DNA of 64,000 nucleotides from Mycobacterium colombiense (GCF_001665835.1 NZ_LZSX01000079.1:1-64000), one strand, 5' to 3'. Positions 44,747 to 53,872 are shown, counted from the first letter of the stretch. Numbers and translations: made by a program. Notes: generated by a model not told the origin, from the sequence alone.

Positions 44747-45826
44747 ATGACTGGCACTGTGAACGCTTGCGGGAGCGAATCCGCGGACCCGCTCGGACCA
44801 GATTCCCTGACCTGGAAGTATTTTGGTGATCTGCGCACCGGAATGATGGGTGTCTGGATCGGCGCGATCCAGAACATGTACCCCGAACTCGGCGCGGCCG
44901 TCGAGGAGCATTCGATCCTGCTGCGGGAGCCGCTGCAGCGGGTGGCCCGGTCGGTCTACCCGATCATGGGCGTGGTCTACGACGGCGACCGGGCATCGCA
45001 GACCGGCCGGCAGATCACCAGCTACCACCACACCATCAAGGGCACCGACGCCGCCGGGCGGCGCTATCACGCGCTCAACCCGGAGACCTTCTACTGGGCG
45101 CACGCCACGTTCTTCATGTTGATCGTCAAGGTGGCCGAGTACTTCTGCGGCGGCCTGACCGAGGCCGAGAAGCGGCAGCTGTTCGCCGAGCATGTGCAGT
45201 GGTACCGGATGTACGGGATGAGCATGCGGCCGGTGCCCGAGACGTGGGAGGAGTTCCAGGAGTACTGGGAGCGCACCGGCCGCGACACCCTGGTAATCAA
45301 CCGGGCGACACTGGACATCTTCGAGATGCGAATCCCGAAGCCGAAATTCGTGTTGATCCCGACCCCCATCTGGGACCAGATGTTCAAGCCGCTGGTCGCC
45401 GGCCAGCGCTGGATCGCGGCTGGACTCTTCGAGCCCGCGGTGCGCGAGAAGGCCGGGCTGCATTGGACGCCGGGCGACGAGGTGTTGCTGCGGTTGTTCG
45501 GCAAGCTCGTCGAACTGGCTTTCCTGGCGGTGCCCGACGAGATCCGGCTGCACCCGCGCGCGCTGGCCGCCTACCGCCGCGCCGAGGGACGGGTGCCCAG
45601 CGACGCGCCGCTGGTCGAGGCCCCGCCGTTCATGGCGCCGCCGCGCGACCGACGCGGGCTGCCGATGCATTACTTTCCGCCGCCGCCCAAGTCGCCGCTG
45701 GACCCCGCACTGCAGCCCGCCCGGGCCCTGATGGAACGCGCCGGATCCCTGGTGCACACGACGCTGTCGCTGGCCGGGCTGCGCGCGGGCCGCGGTCGCC
45801 CGAGGCGGCCGGCTACGGCCGCGTAG
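44747..45826 (+). CDS. MpaB/latex-clearing-type oxygenase domain protein (DUF2236, Rv1645c-like)
   Basis: A 359-aa protein preceded by a perfect AGGAGG ribosome binding site. It has the DUF2236 pattern: basic/hydrophobic N-terminus, ITSYHHTIKGTDAAG, then NPETFYWAHATFFMLIV, and WYRMYGMSMRPVPETWEEF. Relatives include the fungal MpaB oxygenase and the haem-dependent rubber oxygenase; conserved His residues here could bind haem. The physiological substrate is unknown; a lipid or isoprenoid is a guess. The C-terminal 60 residues are Pro/Arg-rich. The 3' end overlaps the convergent tsnR gene by 14 bp. Confidence 0.82.
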   Translation: MTGTVNACGSESADPLGPDSLTWKYFGDLRTGMMGVWIGAIQNMYPELGAAVEEHSILLREPLQRVARSVYPIMGVVYDGDRASQTGRQITSYHHTIKGTDAAGRRYHALNPETFYWAHATFFMLIVKVAEYFCGGLTEAEKRQLFAEHVQWYRMYGMSMRPVPETWEEFQEYWERTGRDTLVINRATLDIFEMRIPKPKFVLIPTPIWDQMFKPLVAGQRWIAAGLFEPAVREKAGLHWTPGDEVLLRLFGKLVELAFLAVPDEIRLHPRALAAYRRAEGRVPSDAPLVEAPPFMAPPRDRRGLPMHYFPPPPKSPLDPALQPARALMERAGSLVHTTLSLAGLRAGRGRPRRPATAA

Positions 45827-46628
45827 GCAGGCTCAGCGCCCGCGCGCTCTGATACAGACAGATGGCCGCGGCCGACGCCACGTTGAGGCTCTCCGCGCCG
45901 CCGGCCATGGGGATGCGCATGCGGTGGTCGGCCGCCGCCGCGATTTCGGTTGGCAGACCGTGTGATTCGGGGCCGAACAGCCACGCCGTCGGTGTGCCGA
46001 GCAGGTCGGTGGCCTCGTCGAGCCGCGTCTCGCCGTCCACGGTGGTGGCGAGCAGCTGCAGGCCCGCGGCACGTAACGCGTCGACGGCGGCGCCCGTGTC
46101 GGGCGCGACGACGACCGGGACCGAGAAGATGCTGCCGGCCGATGCGCGCAGGCACTTGCCGTTGTACGGGTCGACGCTGTGGCCGCCAAGGATCACGCCG
46201 GCCGCGCCCATCGCGTCGGCGAGGCGAATGAGGGTGCCCGCGTTGCCCGGCTCGCTGATCTCGACGGCGACCGCGACCAGCGCGGGCGAGCCTGCCAGCA
46301 CGTCCGGCAGCCGGGTCTGCGGCGTTTCGCAGACGGCGACCAGTCCGGCCGGGGTGACGGTGTCGGACAGCGCTTTCGCCGCGCGCTCACTGACCGGATG
46401 CACAGGGCATCCCGCGGATGCCAAAGTCGCCAGCAGCGACGCATGACGCTGCTGGGCGACTTCGGTGACGAAGACGTCGCGAACCAGGCCCCGGCGGGCG
46501 GCGGCCTCGACGAGGTTGGGGCCTTCGGCGAGGAATCGGCCCGTTCGCCGGCGGCCGACGTGGCGGTGCAACTTGACCGCCGCGGCGACCCTGGCCGAAC
46601 GTTCGGTCAGCACCTGGGCGGTCCGCAC
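45813..46628 (-). CDS. tsnR: SpoU-family 2'-O-ribose rRNA/tRNA methyltransferase
   Basis: A 271-aa SPOUT enzyme. The N-terminal substrate-binding domain includes GRFLAEGPNLVEAA; the C-terminal knot has the SAM motifs EISEPGNAGTLIRLADAMGA, WLFGPESHGLP and IPMAGGAESLNVASAAAICLY. The family methylates 2'-hydroxyls of RNA; the symbol follows usage for this locus in M. tuberculosis, and thiostrepton resistance is not implied. The GTG at 46628 has AAGAGA just upstream; a second GTG five codons later is possible. It follows rplT by 9 bp and is probably part of that transcript. Confidence 0.9.
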   Translation of the reverse strand: MRTAQVLTERSARVAAAVKLHRHVGRRRTGRFLAEGPNLVEAAARRGLVRDVFVTEVAQQRHASLLATLASAGCPVHPVSERAAKALSDTVTPAGLVAVCETPQTRLPDVLAGSPALVAVAVEISEPGNAGTLIRLADAMGAAGVILGGHSVDPYNGKCLRASAGSIFSVPVVVAPDTGAAVDALRAAGLQLLATTVDGETRLDEATDLLGTPTAWLFGPESHGLPTEIAAAADHRMRIPMAGGAESLNVASAAAICLYQSARALSLPTRP

Positions 46629-46637
46629 CGTCTCTTG

Positions 46638-47033
46638 TTAGGCCGCTTCTCCGGAATCCGAGGGGGCGTTGACGTCCTCGGGCAGTGCCGCCCGCGCGAT
46701 GTCGACCAGCGCCGTGAAGGCGGCCGGGTCGGCGATCGCGATGTCGGACAGGTTCTTACGGTCCACCTCCACACCGGCGGCCTTGAGGCCCTGGATCAGC
46801 CGGTTGTAGGTGATGTCGTTGGCGCGCGCCGCCGCGTTGATCCGCGAGATCCACAGTTTGCGGAACTCGCCCTTGCGCGCACGACGGTCGCGGTAGGCGT
46901 AGTTCAGCGAATGAAGCTGCTGCTCTTTGGCCTTGCGATAGAGCCGGGATCGCTGGCCGCGATAGCCCTTCGAGGCCTTCAGGATGCTGCGCCTCTTCTT
47001 GTGGGCGTTGACCGCCCGCTTCACGCGTGCCAT
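46638..47033 (-). CDS. rplT: 50S ribosomal protein L20
   Basis: A 131-aa L20 beginning MARVKRAVNAHKKRRSILKASKGYRGQRSRLYRKA, with the conserved RAARANDITYNRLI region. L20 is needed early in 50S assembly and, in other bacteria, represses its own operon by binding leader RNA. The acidic tail (DVNAPSDSGEAA) is an extension common in mycobacteria. It lies 80 bp after rpmI. Confidence 0.98.
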   Translation of the reverse strand: MARVKRAVNAHKKRRSILKASKGYRGQRSRLYRKAKEQQLHSLNYAYRDRRARKGEFRKLWISRINAAARANDITYNRLIQGLKAAGVEVDRKNLSDIAIADPAAFTALVDIARAALPEDVNAPSDSGEAA

Positions 47034-47113
47034 TGGATGTTCCTACTCTCGTTCAAAATTAGTTGGTCGGGTCGCCGTGCCAGCTCGCGATGCGGGTCTG
47101 GCCGGCGCGGTGG

Positions 47114-47308
47114 TCAGCCGTTCAGCAGGCTGTTAACACGCTTGGTGTCGTTGGCCGACACCGTGATTCGGCCGTCGAGGCGGCGGGTCCGCTTCGAGGG
47201 CTTGTGCTCGAGCAGGTGCCGGCGGTTGGCCTGCTGGCGGACGATCTTGCCGGTTCCGGTGCGCCGGAACCGCTTTGACGCCCCGCTGTGGGTCTTTGCT
47301 TTGGGCAT
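47114..47308 (-). CDS. rpmI: 50S ribosomal protein L35
   Basis: A 64-aa L35 (MPKAKTHSGASKRFRRTGTG), of typical length, with the usual basic composition and HLLEHKPSKRTRRL segment. It lies 63 bp after infC, and an 11-bp perfect stem-loop occupies the middle of that gap, 18 bp before the start codon. Confidence 0.98.
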   Translation of the reverse strand: MPKAKTHSGASKRFRRTGTGKIVRQQANRRHLLEHKPSKRTRRLDGRITVSANDTKRVNSLLNG

Positions 47309-47326
47309 GTTTCCTCTGTTCTATGA

Positions 47327-47355
47327 AGTGCTCGAGTGCTGGGTACTCGAGCACT
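47327..47355 (-). promoter_or_regulatory. Strong stem-loop between infC and rpmI
   Basis: AGTGCTCGAGT (47327-47337) and ACTCGAGCACT (47345-47355) form an 11-bp perfect stem with a 7-nt loop. There is no T run, so it is not a standard terminator. Its position just before the rpmI ribosome binding site suggests a translational operator, possibly for L20, or an RNA-processing or stability element. Confidence 0.6.
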
Positions 47356-47371
47356 CGCTACTGTCTGGCGG

Positions 47372-47980
<609 letters not shown>

Positions 47981-48071
47981 GGGGCCTCCCTTGTTGGGCT
48001 TCTATATGTCTTGCGGTGACGACCGGCCGGGTCGGTCCGGGAAGCAGCGGCGGAGACACCACACCACTAGC

Positions 48072-48095
48072 AAAAAAGCCCTGCACAAGCAGGGC
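48072..48095 (-). terminator. Intrinsic terminator/attenuator inside the infC leader
   Basis: Read on the minus strand, GCCCTGC-TTGT-GCAGGGC is followed directly by TTTTTTG: a 7-bp GC-rich stem, 4-nt loop and U run. It lies about 90 nt before the infC start and points toward it, so it is an attenuator rather than the end of a gene. Rho-independent terminators of this quality are uncommon in mycobacteria. Confidence 0.8.
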
Positions 48096-48151
48096 CCAAT
48101 GCCGACCGATCGCGGCTGGAAACTAATCGAGCCGCCCGCGTTGCCCGCGGA

Positions 48152-48172
48152 ACAGGCATCCGTGATGCCTGT
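48152..48172 (-). other. Perfect stem-loop in the infC leader
   Basis: ACAGGCAT and ATGCCTGT form an 8-bp stem around a 5-nt loop, 57 nt upstream of the attenuator in the direction of transcription. It may be part of a switch that controls the terminator; no alternative antiterminator pairing was worked out. Confidence 0.55.
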
Positions 48173-48423
48173 GACCGGACCGCTGAACCTTGGAAGATCC
48201 GCTCAGGGATTTCGTCGGCGCGCGGTGGGAGTGGGACTCCACTTAACTGTTCCTGGCATTCGCCGGGATGGTCGCAGGCGCTAGTTTAGCAGCCTTGAGG
48301 TGGCTTTTAGCACTTCGGCCGGGCGACCGCGCTGCAAAGCGGGTCAACGCGGCCTGAAAAACAGTCCCAAACTCGTGCCCGCCACACTTAGCGCTTCGAC
48401 AAGCTTTTCACGGATTGAGGGCA

Positions 48424-48429
48424 TATCCT
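48424..48429 (+). promoter_or_regulatory. -10 element, probable leaderless promoter of lysX
   Basis: TATCCT ends 8 nt before the GTG at 48438, which supports that codon as the real lysX start and makes an upstream start at 48300 or earlier unlikely. Confidence 0.5.
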
Positions 48430-48437
48430 CGCGGTCT

Positions 48438-51400
48438 GTGACACTCGCTACTCCTGGTTCGGGTCCTCGTACGGGGCCGCGTTTGAGGCCCGGCGGCCGG
48501 TCGAACTCGCGGTATCGGTGGGTGCCGGCAGCGGCCGGATGGACGGTGGGCGTCATCGCCACCGTGTCGCTGCTCGGGAGCGTGTCCCCGCTGATCAGGT
48601 ACCTGATCAAGGTCCCCCGCGAGTTCATCAACGACTATCTGTTCAACTTCCCGGACACCAGCATCGCGTGGTCGTTCATCCTCGCCCTGCTGGCCGCGGC
48701 GCTGACCGCGCGCAAGCGCATCGCCTGGCTGCTGTTGCTGGCCAACATGATCCTGGCCGCCGCGCTGAACGCCGCCGACATCGCCGCGGGCGACAACACC
48801 GCCGCCGAGATCTTCGGCGAAAACCTCGGGTTCGCCGTACACATCGTGGCGATCGTCCTGCTGGTGCTGGCCTACCGGGAGTTCTGGGCCAAGGTCCGCA
48901 AGGGCGCACTGGTCAAGGCGGCCGCGGTGCTGGTCGCCGGCGACGTGGTGGGGATCCTGGTGTCCTGGGGCCTGGTCGAGTTGTTCCCGGGAACGCTGGC
49001 CCGCCCGGACCGCCTGCCGTATGTGGCCAACCGGGTGGTCGGGTTCGCGCTGGCGGATCCGGACCTGTTCACCGGCCGGCCGCACGTGTTCCTCAACGCG
49101 ATCTTCGGGTTGTTCGGCGCGCTGGCGCTGATCCTGGCGACGATCGTGCTCTTCCAGTCCCAGCGCGCGGAGAACGCGCTGACCGGCGAGGACGAATCGG
49201 CGATCCGCGGGCTGCTAGAGCTGTACGGCAAGAACGACTCGTTGGGCTACTTCGCCACCCGCCGCGACAAGTCGGTGGTGTTCGCCCAGAGCGGGCGCGC
49301 CGCCATCACCTACCGAGTCGAGATCGGCGTCTGCCTGGCCAGCGGCGACCCGATCGGCGATCCCAGGGCCTGGGGCCAGGCCGTCGACGCCTGGCTGGGT
49401 CTGTGCCAGACCTACGGCTGGGCGCCCGGCGTGATGGGCGCCAGCACCCAGGGCGCGCGGGCGTACCGCGAGGGCGGCCTGAACGCGCTCGAGCTCGGCG
49501 ACGAGGCCATCCTGCGGACTTCCGATTTCAAGCTGTCCGGCCCCGACATGCGCGGGGTCCGTCAGGCCGTGACCCGGGCCCGCCGGGCGGGCCTGACCGT
49601 GCGGATCCGGCGGCACCGCGACATTGCGGCCGACGCGATGGCCGACACCATCGCCCGCGCCGACGCCTGGCGGGATACCCAGACCGAGCGCGGGTTTTCC
49701 ATGGCGCTGGGCCGGCTCGGCGACCCCGCCGACGGGGACTGCCTGCTGGTCGAAGCGCTGGACCGCGACGGCCGCGTCGTGGCGATGCTGTCGCTCGTTC
49801 CGTGGGGCACCACCGGCGTTTCCCTGGACCTGATGCGCCGGTCGCCGGAGTCCCCCAACGGCACCATCGAGCTGATGGTCAGCGACCTGGCGCTCAACGC
49901 CGAAGCCCTTGGCATCACCCGCATTTCCCTGAACTTCGCGATGTTCCGCTCGGCGTTCGAACAGGGTGCCCAGCTCGGAGCCGGTCCCGTCGCGCGGCTG
50001 TGGCGGGGGCTGTTGCTGTTCTTCTCGCGGTGGTGGCAACTGGAGACGCTGTACCGCTCGAACATGAAGTACCAGCCCGACTGGGTGCCGCGGTACGCCT
50101 GCTACGAGGACGCCCGGCTGATTCCGCGGGTCGGCGTTGCCTCGGCCCTCGCCGAGGGGTTCCTGGTGTTGCCGTTCGGCCGGCGCAAGACCCACACCGG
50201 CCACTACCCCGCCGTCCCGCAGCGATTGGCGGAATCCGGACTGCTGCATCACGACGGCAGCGCCCCGGACGTCAGCGGGCTGCGGGAGCGTCGCGAGACC
50301 GCCGACGAAGAGGAGTCCAGGTCCCGTCTGCCCGAACAGGTGCGGGTGCGGCTGGCCAAGCTGAAGATATTGCAGCGCAACGGCGTCGACGCGTATCCGG
50401 TGGGAACGCCGCCCAGCCACACCGTCGCCACCGCGCTCGACGCGGACGACCGGGACGCCATCACCATCTCGGGCAGGATTTTGCGGATCCGCGACTACGG
50501 CGGCGTGCTGTTCGCCCAGCTGCGTGACTGGTCAGGGGAAATGCAAGTACTGCTGGACAATTCACAGCTGCAGCGGGGACGAACCGCCGACTTCACCGCG
50601 GCCATCGACCTGGGCGACCTGGTCGAGGTGTCCGGACACATGGGCTTCTCCAAGAAGGGGAGCCGCTCGCTGATCGTCGCCGACTGGCGAATGATCGGAA
50701 AGTGCCTGCGGCCGCTGCCGAACAAGTGGAAGGGGCTGACCGACCCGGAGGCGCGGGTGCGGACCCGCTACGTCGACCTCGCCGTCAACCCCGAGTCGCG
50801 CGAGTTGATCAAGGCGCGCAGCGAGGTGTTGCGCTCGGTCAGGCAGACGCTGTTCGCCAAGGACTTCGTCGAGGTCGAGACCCCGATCCTGCAGCAGATC
50901 CACGGTGGAGCCACCGCCCGGCCCTTCGTCACGCACATCAACACCTACGACCTGGACCTGTTCCTGCGCATCGCGCCGGAGCTCTACCTGAAGCGGCTGT
51001 GCGTCGGCGGCGTGGAGCGGGTCTTCGAACTGGGCCGGGCCTTCCGCAACGAGGGCGTGGACTTCAGCCACAACCCGGAATTCACGCTGCTGGAGGCCTA
51101 CCAGGCCCACGCCGACTACAAGGTCTGGATCGACGGATCCCGCGAGCTCATCCAGAACGCCGCCCAGGCCGCGCACGGCGAGCAGATCGTGATGCGGCAC
51201 GGCGCCGACGGCCGGCTGGAACCGGTCGACATCTCCGGGGTCTGGGCGGTCAAGACCGTCCATGACGCCGTGTCCGAGGCGCTCGGCGAGCACATCGACC
51301 CCGCGACGTCGCTGTCCGTCCTGCGCAAGCTGTCCGACGCCGCGCACGTCCCCTACCGGGCGCACTGGGATGCGGGCGCGGTGGTGCTGGAGCTGTACGA

Positions 51401-51782
51401 GCACCTGGTCGAGGACCGGACCGAGGAGCCGACCTTCTATATCGACTTCCCGACCTCGGTGTCCCCGCTGACGCGGCCACACCGCAGCGAGCCGGGCGTC
51501 GCCGAGCGGTGGGACCTGGTGGCGTGGGGTGTCGAGCTGGCCACCGCCTACAGCGAGCTCACCGATCCGGTCGAGCAGCGGCGCCGCCTGCAGGAGCAGT
51601 CGCTGTTAGCTGCCGGCGGGGATCCGGAGGCGATGGAGCTCGACGAAGACTTCCTGCAGGCGATGGAATACGCGATGCCTCCGACCGGTGGCCTGGGAAT
51701 GGGCATCGATCGGCTCGTCATGCTCATAACGGGCCGCAGTATCCGCGAGACATTGCCATTTCCGCTGGCCAAGCCGCATTAG
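48438..51782 (+). CDS. lysX: Bifunctional lysylphosphatidylglycerol synthetase / lysyl-tRNA synthetase
   Basis: A 1114-aa fusion if the GTG at 48438 is used (VTLATPGSGPR); the frame is open to a GTG at 48300. About six membrane helices occupy residues ~25-265, followed by a DUF2156 lysyltransferase domain of the MprF type (GYFATRRDKSVVFA, GFSMALGRLGDPADGD, MRRSPESPNGTIELMV). From about residue 625 a class II lysyl-tRNA synthetase follows: OB fold (VSGRI-like ISGRILRIRDYGGVLFAQL), motif 2 (FRNEGVDFSHNPEFTLLEAY) and motif 3 (GLGMGIDRLVML). The enzyme charges tRNA with Lys and transfers Lys to phosphatidylglycerol, giving resistance to cationic peptides. It diverges from infC. Confidence 0.93.
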   Translation: MTLATPGSGPRTGPRLRPGGRSNSRYRWVPAAAGWTVGVIATVSLLGSVSPLIRYLIKVPREFINDYLFNFPDTSIAWSFILALLAAALTARKRIAWLLLLANMILAAALNAADIAAGDNTAAEIFGENLGFAVHIVAIVLLVLAYREFWAKVRKGALVKAAAVLVAGDVVGILVSWGLVELFPGTLARPDRLPYVANRVVGFALADPDLFTGRPHVFLNAIFGLFGALALILATIVLFQSQRAENALTGEDESAIRGLLELYGKNDSLGYFATRRDKSVVFAQSGRAAITYRVEIGVCLASGDPIGDPRAWGQAVDAWLGLCQTYGWAPGVMGASTQGARAYREGGLNALELGDEAILRTSDFKLSGPDMRGVRQAVTRARRAGLTVRIRRHRDIAADAMADTIARADAWRDTQTERGFSMALGRLGDPADGDCLLVEALDRDGRVVAMLSLVPWGTTGVSLDLMRRSPESPNGTIELMVSDLALNAEALGITRISLNFAMFRSAFEQGAQLGAGPVARLWRGLLLFFSRWWQLETLYRSNMKYQPDWVPRYACYEDARLIPRVGVASALAEGFLVLPFGRRKTHTGHYPAVPQRLAESGLLHHDGSAPDVSGLRERRETADEEESRSRLPEQVRVRLAKLKILQRNGVDAYPVGTPPSHTVATALDADDRDAITISGRILRIRDYGGVLFAQLRDWSGEMQVLLDNSQLQRGRTADFTAAIDLGDLVEVSGHMGFSKKGSRSLIVADWRMIGKCLRPLPNKWKGLTDPEARVRTRYVDLAVNPESRELIKARSEVLRSVRQTLFAKDFVEVETPILQQIHGGATARPFVTHINTYDLDLFLRIAPELYLKRLCVGGVERVFELGRAFRNEGVDFSHNPEFTLLEAYQAHADYKVWIDGSRELIQNAAQAAHGEQIVMRHGADGRLEPVDISGVWAVKTVHDAVSEALGEHIDPATSLSVLRKLSDAAHVPYRAHWDAGAVVLELYEHLVEDRTEEPTFYIDFPTSVSPLTRPHRSEPGVAERWDLVAWGVELATAYSELTDPVEQRRRLQEQSLLAAGGDPEAMELDEDFLQAMEYAMPPTGGLGMGIDRLVMLITGRSIRETLPFPLAKPH

Positions 51783-51859
51783 CTGAGGCCCCGACCGTCC
51801 AGAAAGCCCAGAGCGAACATTAGGTGAATATGTTCCAGGCCGGTTACCGATAGATCACA

Positions 51860-53344
51860 ATGAGTCACGTGACAGCCTCAACGGACAGCGCTCCCGCGCA
51901 GTTCCTGGCAAGTAGCCACACCTCGCTGATGCATGGCTGGGTGCCCGCGACGATCCAGGTGCTCGCCGCGGTGGTGCTGACATTGGCGGTCGGCTGGCGG
52001 TCGCGCCGCTGGCGCACGGTGTGGATGCCGGCGGCCGCGCTGGCCGGCGGGGTCGCGGCCTACCTGACGCACTGGTACATCGTCGACCGTGGGCTCTCCG
52101 ACGATCCCGCCCCGGCGGCGCTGTGGCTGTGGGTCACGCTGACGGGCATGGCGGCGGCGGTGCTGGTGCTGGGCTGGCGCACCGCGCGCCGCTGGCGGCG
52201 CGGCGCCGCGGTGCTGGCCGTACCCCTGTGTCTGCTCAGCACGGCGCTGATGCTCAACCTCTGGGTGGGCTACTTCCCCACCGTGCAGTCGGCGTGGAGC
52301 CAGGTGACGTCGGGCCCGCTGCCCGATCAAACCGATCGGGCCACCGTTACCGCGATGGCCGCCAGCCGAATCCGGCCGGCGCACGGCACCGTGGTGCCGG
52401 TGGCGATCCCCTCGGACGGGTCGCACTTCAAACACCGCGGCGAGCTGGTATACCTGCCGCCCGAATGGTTCGCCACCACCCCACCTCCGCCGTTGCCGAC
52501 CGTGATGATGATCGGCGGGCAGTTCAACACACCGGCGGACTGGACACGTGCGGGCAACGCGGTCAAGACGATCGACGACTTCGCCGCCGCGCACGACGGC
52601 AATGCGCCGGTGCTGGTATTCGTGGATTCCGGCGGCGCGTTCAACAACGACACCGAATGCGTCAACGGGGTCCGGGGCAACGCGGCCGACCACCTGACCA
52701 AAGATGTTGTGCCGTTTATGATTTCGAACTTCGGAGTCAGCCCGCACCGGGCCAACTGGGGCGTCGCGGGCTGGTCCATGGGCGGGACCTGCGCCGTGGA
52801 CCTGACCGTCATGCACCCCGACATGTTCAGCGCGTTCGTCGACGTCGCCGGCGATTTCTTCCCGAACGCCGGCAACAAGGCCCAAACCATCGCCAGGCTG
52901 TTCGGCGGAAACGCCGACGCCTGGGCGGCTTTCGATCCGACCACGGTGATCAACCGGCACGGCCCTTACCGCGACGTCGCCGGCTGGTTCGCGATCTCGT
53001 CCGACGGCCCGCCCACCCCGCGCCGCGCCCTCCAGCTGACCGACAGCGGCGCCATCCGGCTCGCCGGACGCGACGCGGCCGCCAATCCCGGCAATCAGAC
53101 CGCCGCCGCCTATTCGCTGTGTGCGCTCGGCCGCTCCGAGGGAATCGACTGCGCGGTGGTGCCGCAGCCCGGCAAGCACGACTGGCCATTCGCGGACCGC
53201 GTGTTCGCGGCCTCGCTGCCCTGGCTCGCCGGCGAGCTCGGCACCCCGGGAATTCCCCGGACGCCGCTGCCCGCCGCGTCCGCGCCCGCCGTGGGTGCCC
53301 CGGCGGTCGTCCCGGCCGAGCATTCCAAAACCGCCAAGCGATAG
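51860..53344 (+). CDS. Membrane-anchored alpha/beta-hydrolase (esterase-like, Rv1639c-like)
   Basis: A 494-aa protein. Four hydrophobic helices lie in the first ~145 residues (WVPATIQVLAAVVLTLAVGW and following), then an extracytoplasmic alpha/beta-hydrolase domain. The nucleophile elbow is GWSMGGTC near residue 310, with VDVAGDFFPN after it and a His in GKHDWPFADRVF near the end, so the triad appears complete. The layout resembles the esterase D/mycolyltransferase-like superfamily. The C-terminus is Pro/Ala-rich. It follows lysX by 77 bp in the same direction, as in M. tuberculosis, which suggests a cell-envelope role. The substrate is unknown. Confidence 0.83.
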   Translation: MSHVTASTDSAPAQFLASSHTSLMHGWVPATIQVLAAVVLTLAVGWRSRRWRTVWMPAAALAGGVAAYLTHWYIVDRGLSDDPAPAALWLWVTLTGMAAAVLVLGWRTARRWRRGAAVLAVPLCLLSTALMLNLWVGYFPTVQSAWSQVTSGPLPDQTDRATVTAMAASRIRPAHGTVVPVAIPSDGSHFKHRGELVYLPPEWFATTPPPPLPTVMMIGGQFNTPADWTRAGNAVKTIDDFAAAHDGNAPVLVFVDSGGAFNNDTECVNGVRGNAADHLTKDVVPFMISNFGVSPHRANWGVAGWSMGGTCAVDLTVMHPDMFSAFVDVAGDFFPNAGNKAQTIARLFGGNADAWAAFDPTTVINRHGPYRDVAGWFAISSDGPPTPRRALQLTDSGAIRLAGRDAAANPGNQTAAAYSLCALGRSEGIDCAVVPQPGKHDWPFADRVFAASLPWLAGELGTPGIPRTPLPAASAPAVGAPAVVPAEHSKTAKR

Positions 53345-53349
53345 CGCCC

Positions 53350-53769
53350 GTGCTGTCCGTCGCGGGGGTTCGGCGCGCCGTCTTCGCGCGGCACTGCCAT
53401 CCGTTCAGCGCCTGGACCCGGTGGGCCAGCACGCCGCTGATCCTGGTCCCGGTCTGGACGCGGCGACGGGCCCACGCGGTGTGGATTGCGTTGTGGCTGG
53501 CCGTGAATCCCGTGGTCTTCGGCAAGCCGGCGCATCACCGCGCATGGTCGACGCGGGCGATGCTGGGCGAAGAGCTGTGGATCGGCCGTCGACCCCGCGA
53601 CGCGGCGATGCTGGTCAGCGCGGCGACGTCGGCGGCCGCGTTGGGGGCGGTAGTCGCCGCGCGCCGGCATCGGCTGCGCCCGGCGCTGATCGCCGTCGTG
53701 GTGCAGATGGCGCTGACGCTGGTGTACTGGCAACAGATGGTCCGGTATTTCGAACGTCGATCGCGCTAG
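53350..53769 (+). CDS. Small membrane protein of unknown function
   Basis: A 139-aa protein from the GTG at 53350, five bases after the hydrolase stop, so translation is probably coupled. The N-terminal half is charged and aromatic (RHCHPFSAWTRWASTPLILVPVW) with a hydrophobic span (AHAVWIALWLAVNPVVF); two more spans follow (AAMLVSAATSAAALGAVVAA-like and ALIAVVVQMALTLVYW). The NPVVFGKPAHHRAWSTRAMLGEELW segment looks like a conserved core. It may work with the neighbouring membrane hydrolase. I do not recognise a function. Confidence 0.7.
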   Translation: MLSVAGVRRAVFARHCHPFSAWTRWASTPLILVPVWTRRRAHAVWIALWLAVNPVVFGKPAHHRAWSTRAMLGEELWIGRRPRDAAMLVSAATSAAALGAVVAARRHRLRPALIAVVVQMALTLVYWQQMVRYFERRSR

Positions 53770-53860
53770 CGGGCTCACGGCTCCGGCTGCGACCTACGCC
53801 CCTCGAGCGGAACGCAAACGCCGGAATCGATGCGCGCTATACGGTAATCCGATATCCACG

Positions 53861-53866
53861 TATCGT
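53861..53866 (+). promoter_or_regulatory. -10 element of the tetR-like pseudogene
   Basis: TATCGT ends 6 nt before the GTG at 53873, consistent with a leaderless mRNA. The 30 bp before it are AT-rich with short inverted arms (ATACG...CGTAT) that could be an autoregulatory site; this is weak. Confidence 0.45.
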
Positions 53867-53872
53867 CACGCG

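Larger units (their letters stand above)
47981..48291 (-). promoter_or_regulatory. infC promoter and ~295-nt structured 5' leader
   Basis: An extended -10, TGC-TAAACT, lies at 48283-48291 on the minus strand, placing the transcript start near 48275 and leaving about 295 nt before the ATC of infC. The leader holds an 8-bp stem-loop (48152-48172), an intrinsic terminator (48072-48095) and AAGGGAGG at 47985-47992. A possible 18-codon ORF (MPGTVKWSPT...) begins soon after the predicted start but has no clear ribosome binding site. The layout suggests premature-termination control of the infC-rpmI-rplT operon. Confidence 0.6.

Noticed and set aside
48300..48437. Longer lysX start at GTG 48300
   Set aside because: Added residues lack LysX-like character, and a -10 element lies inside the extension; kept only as an alternative.
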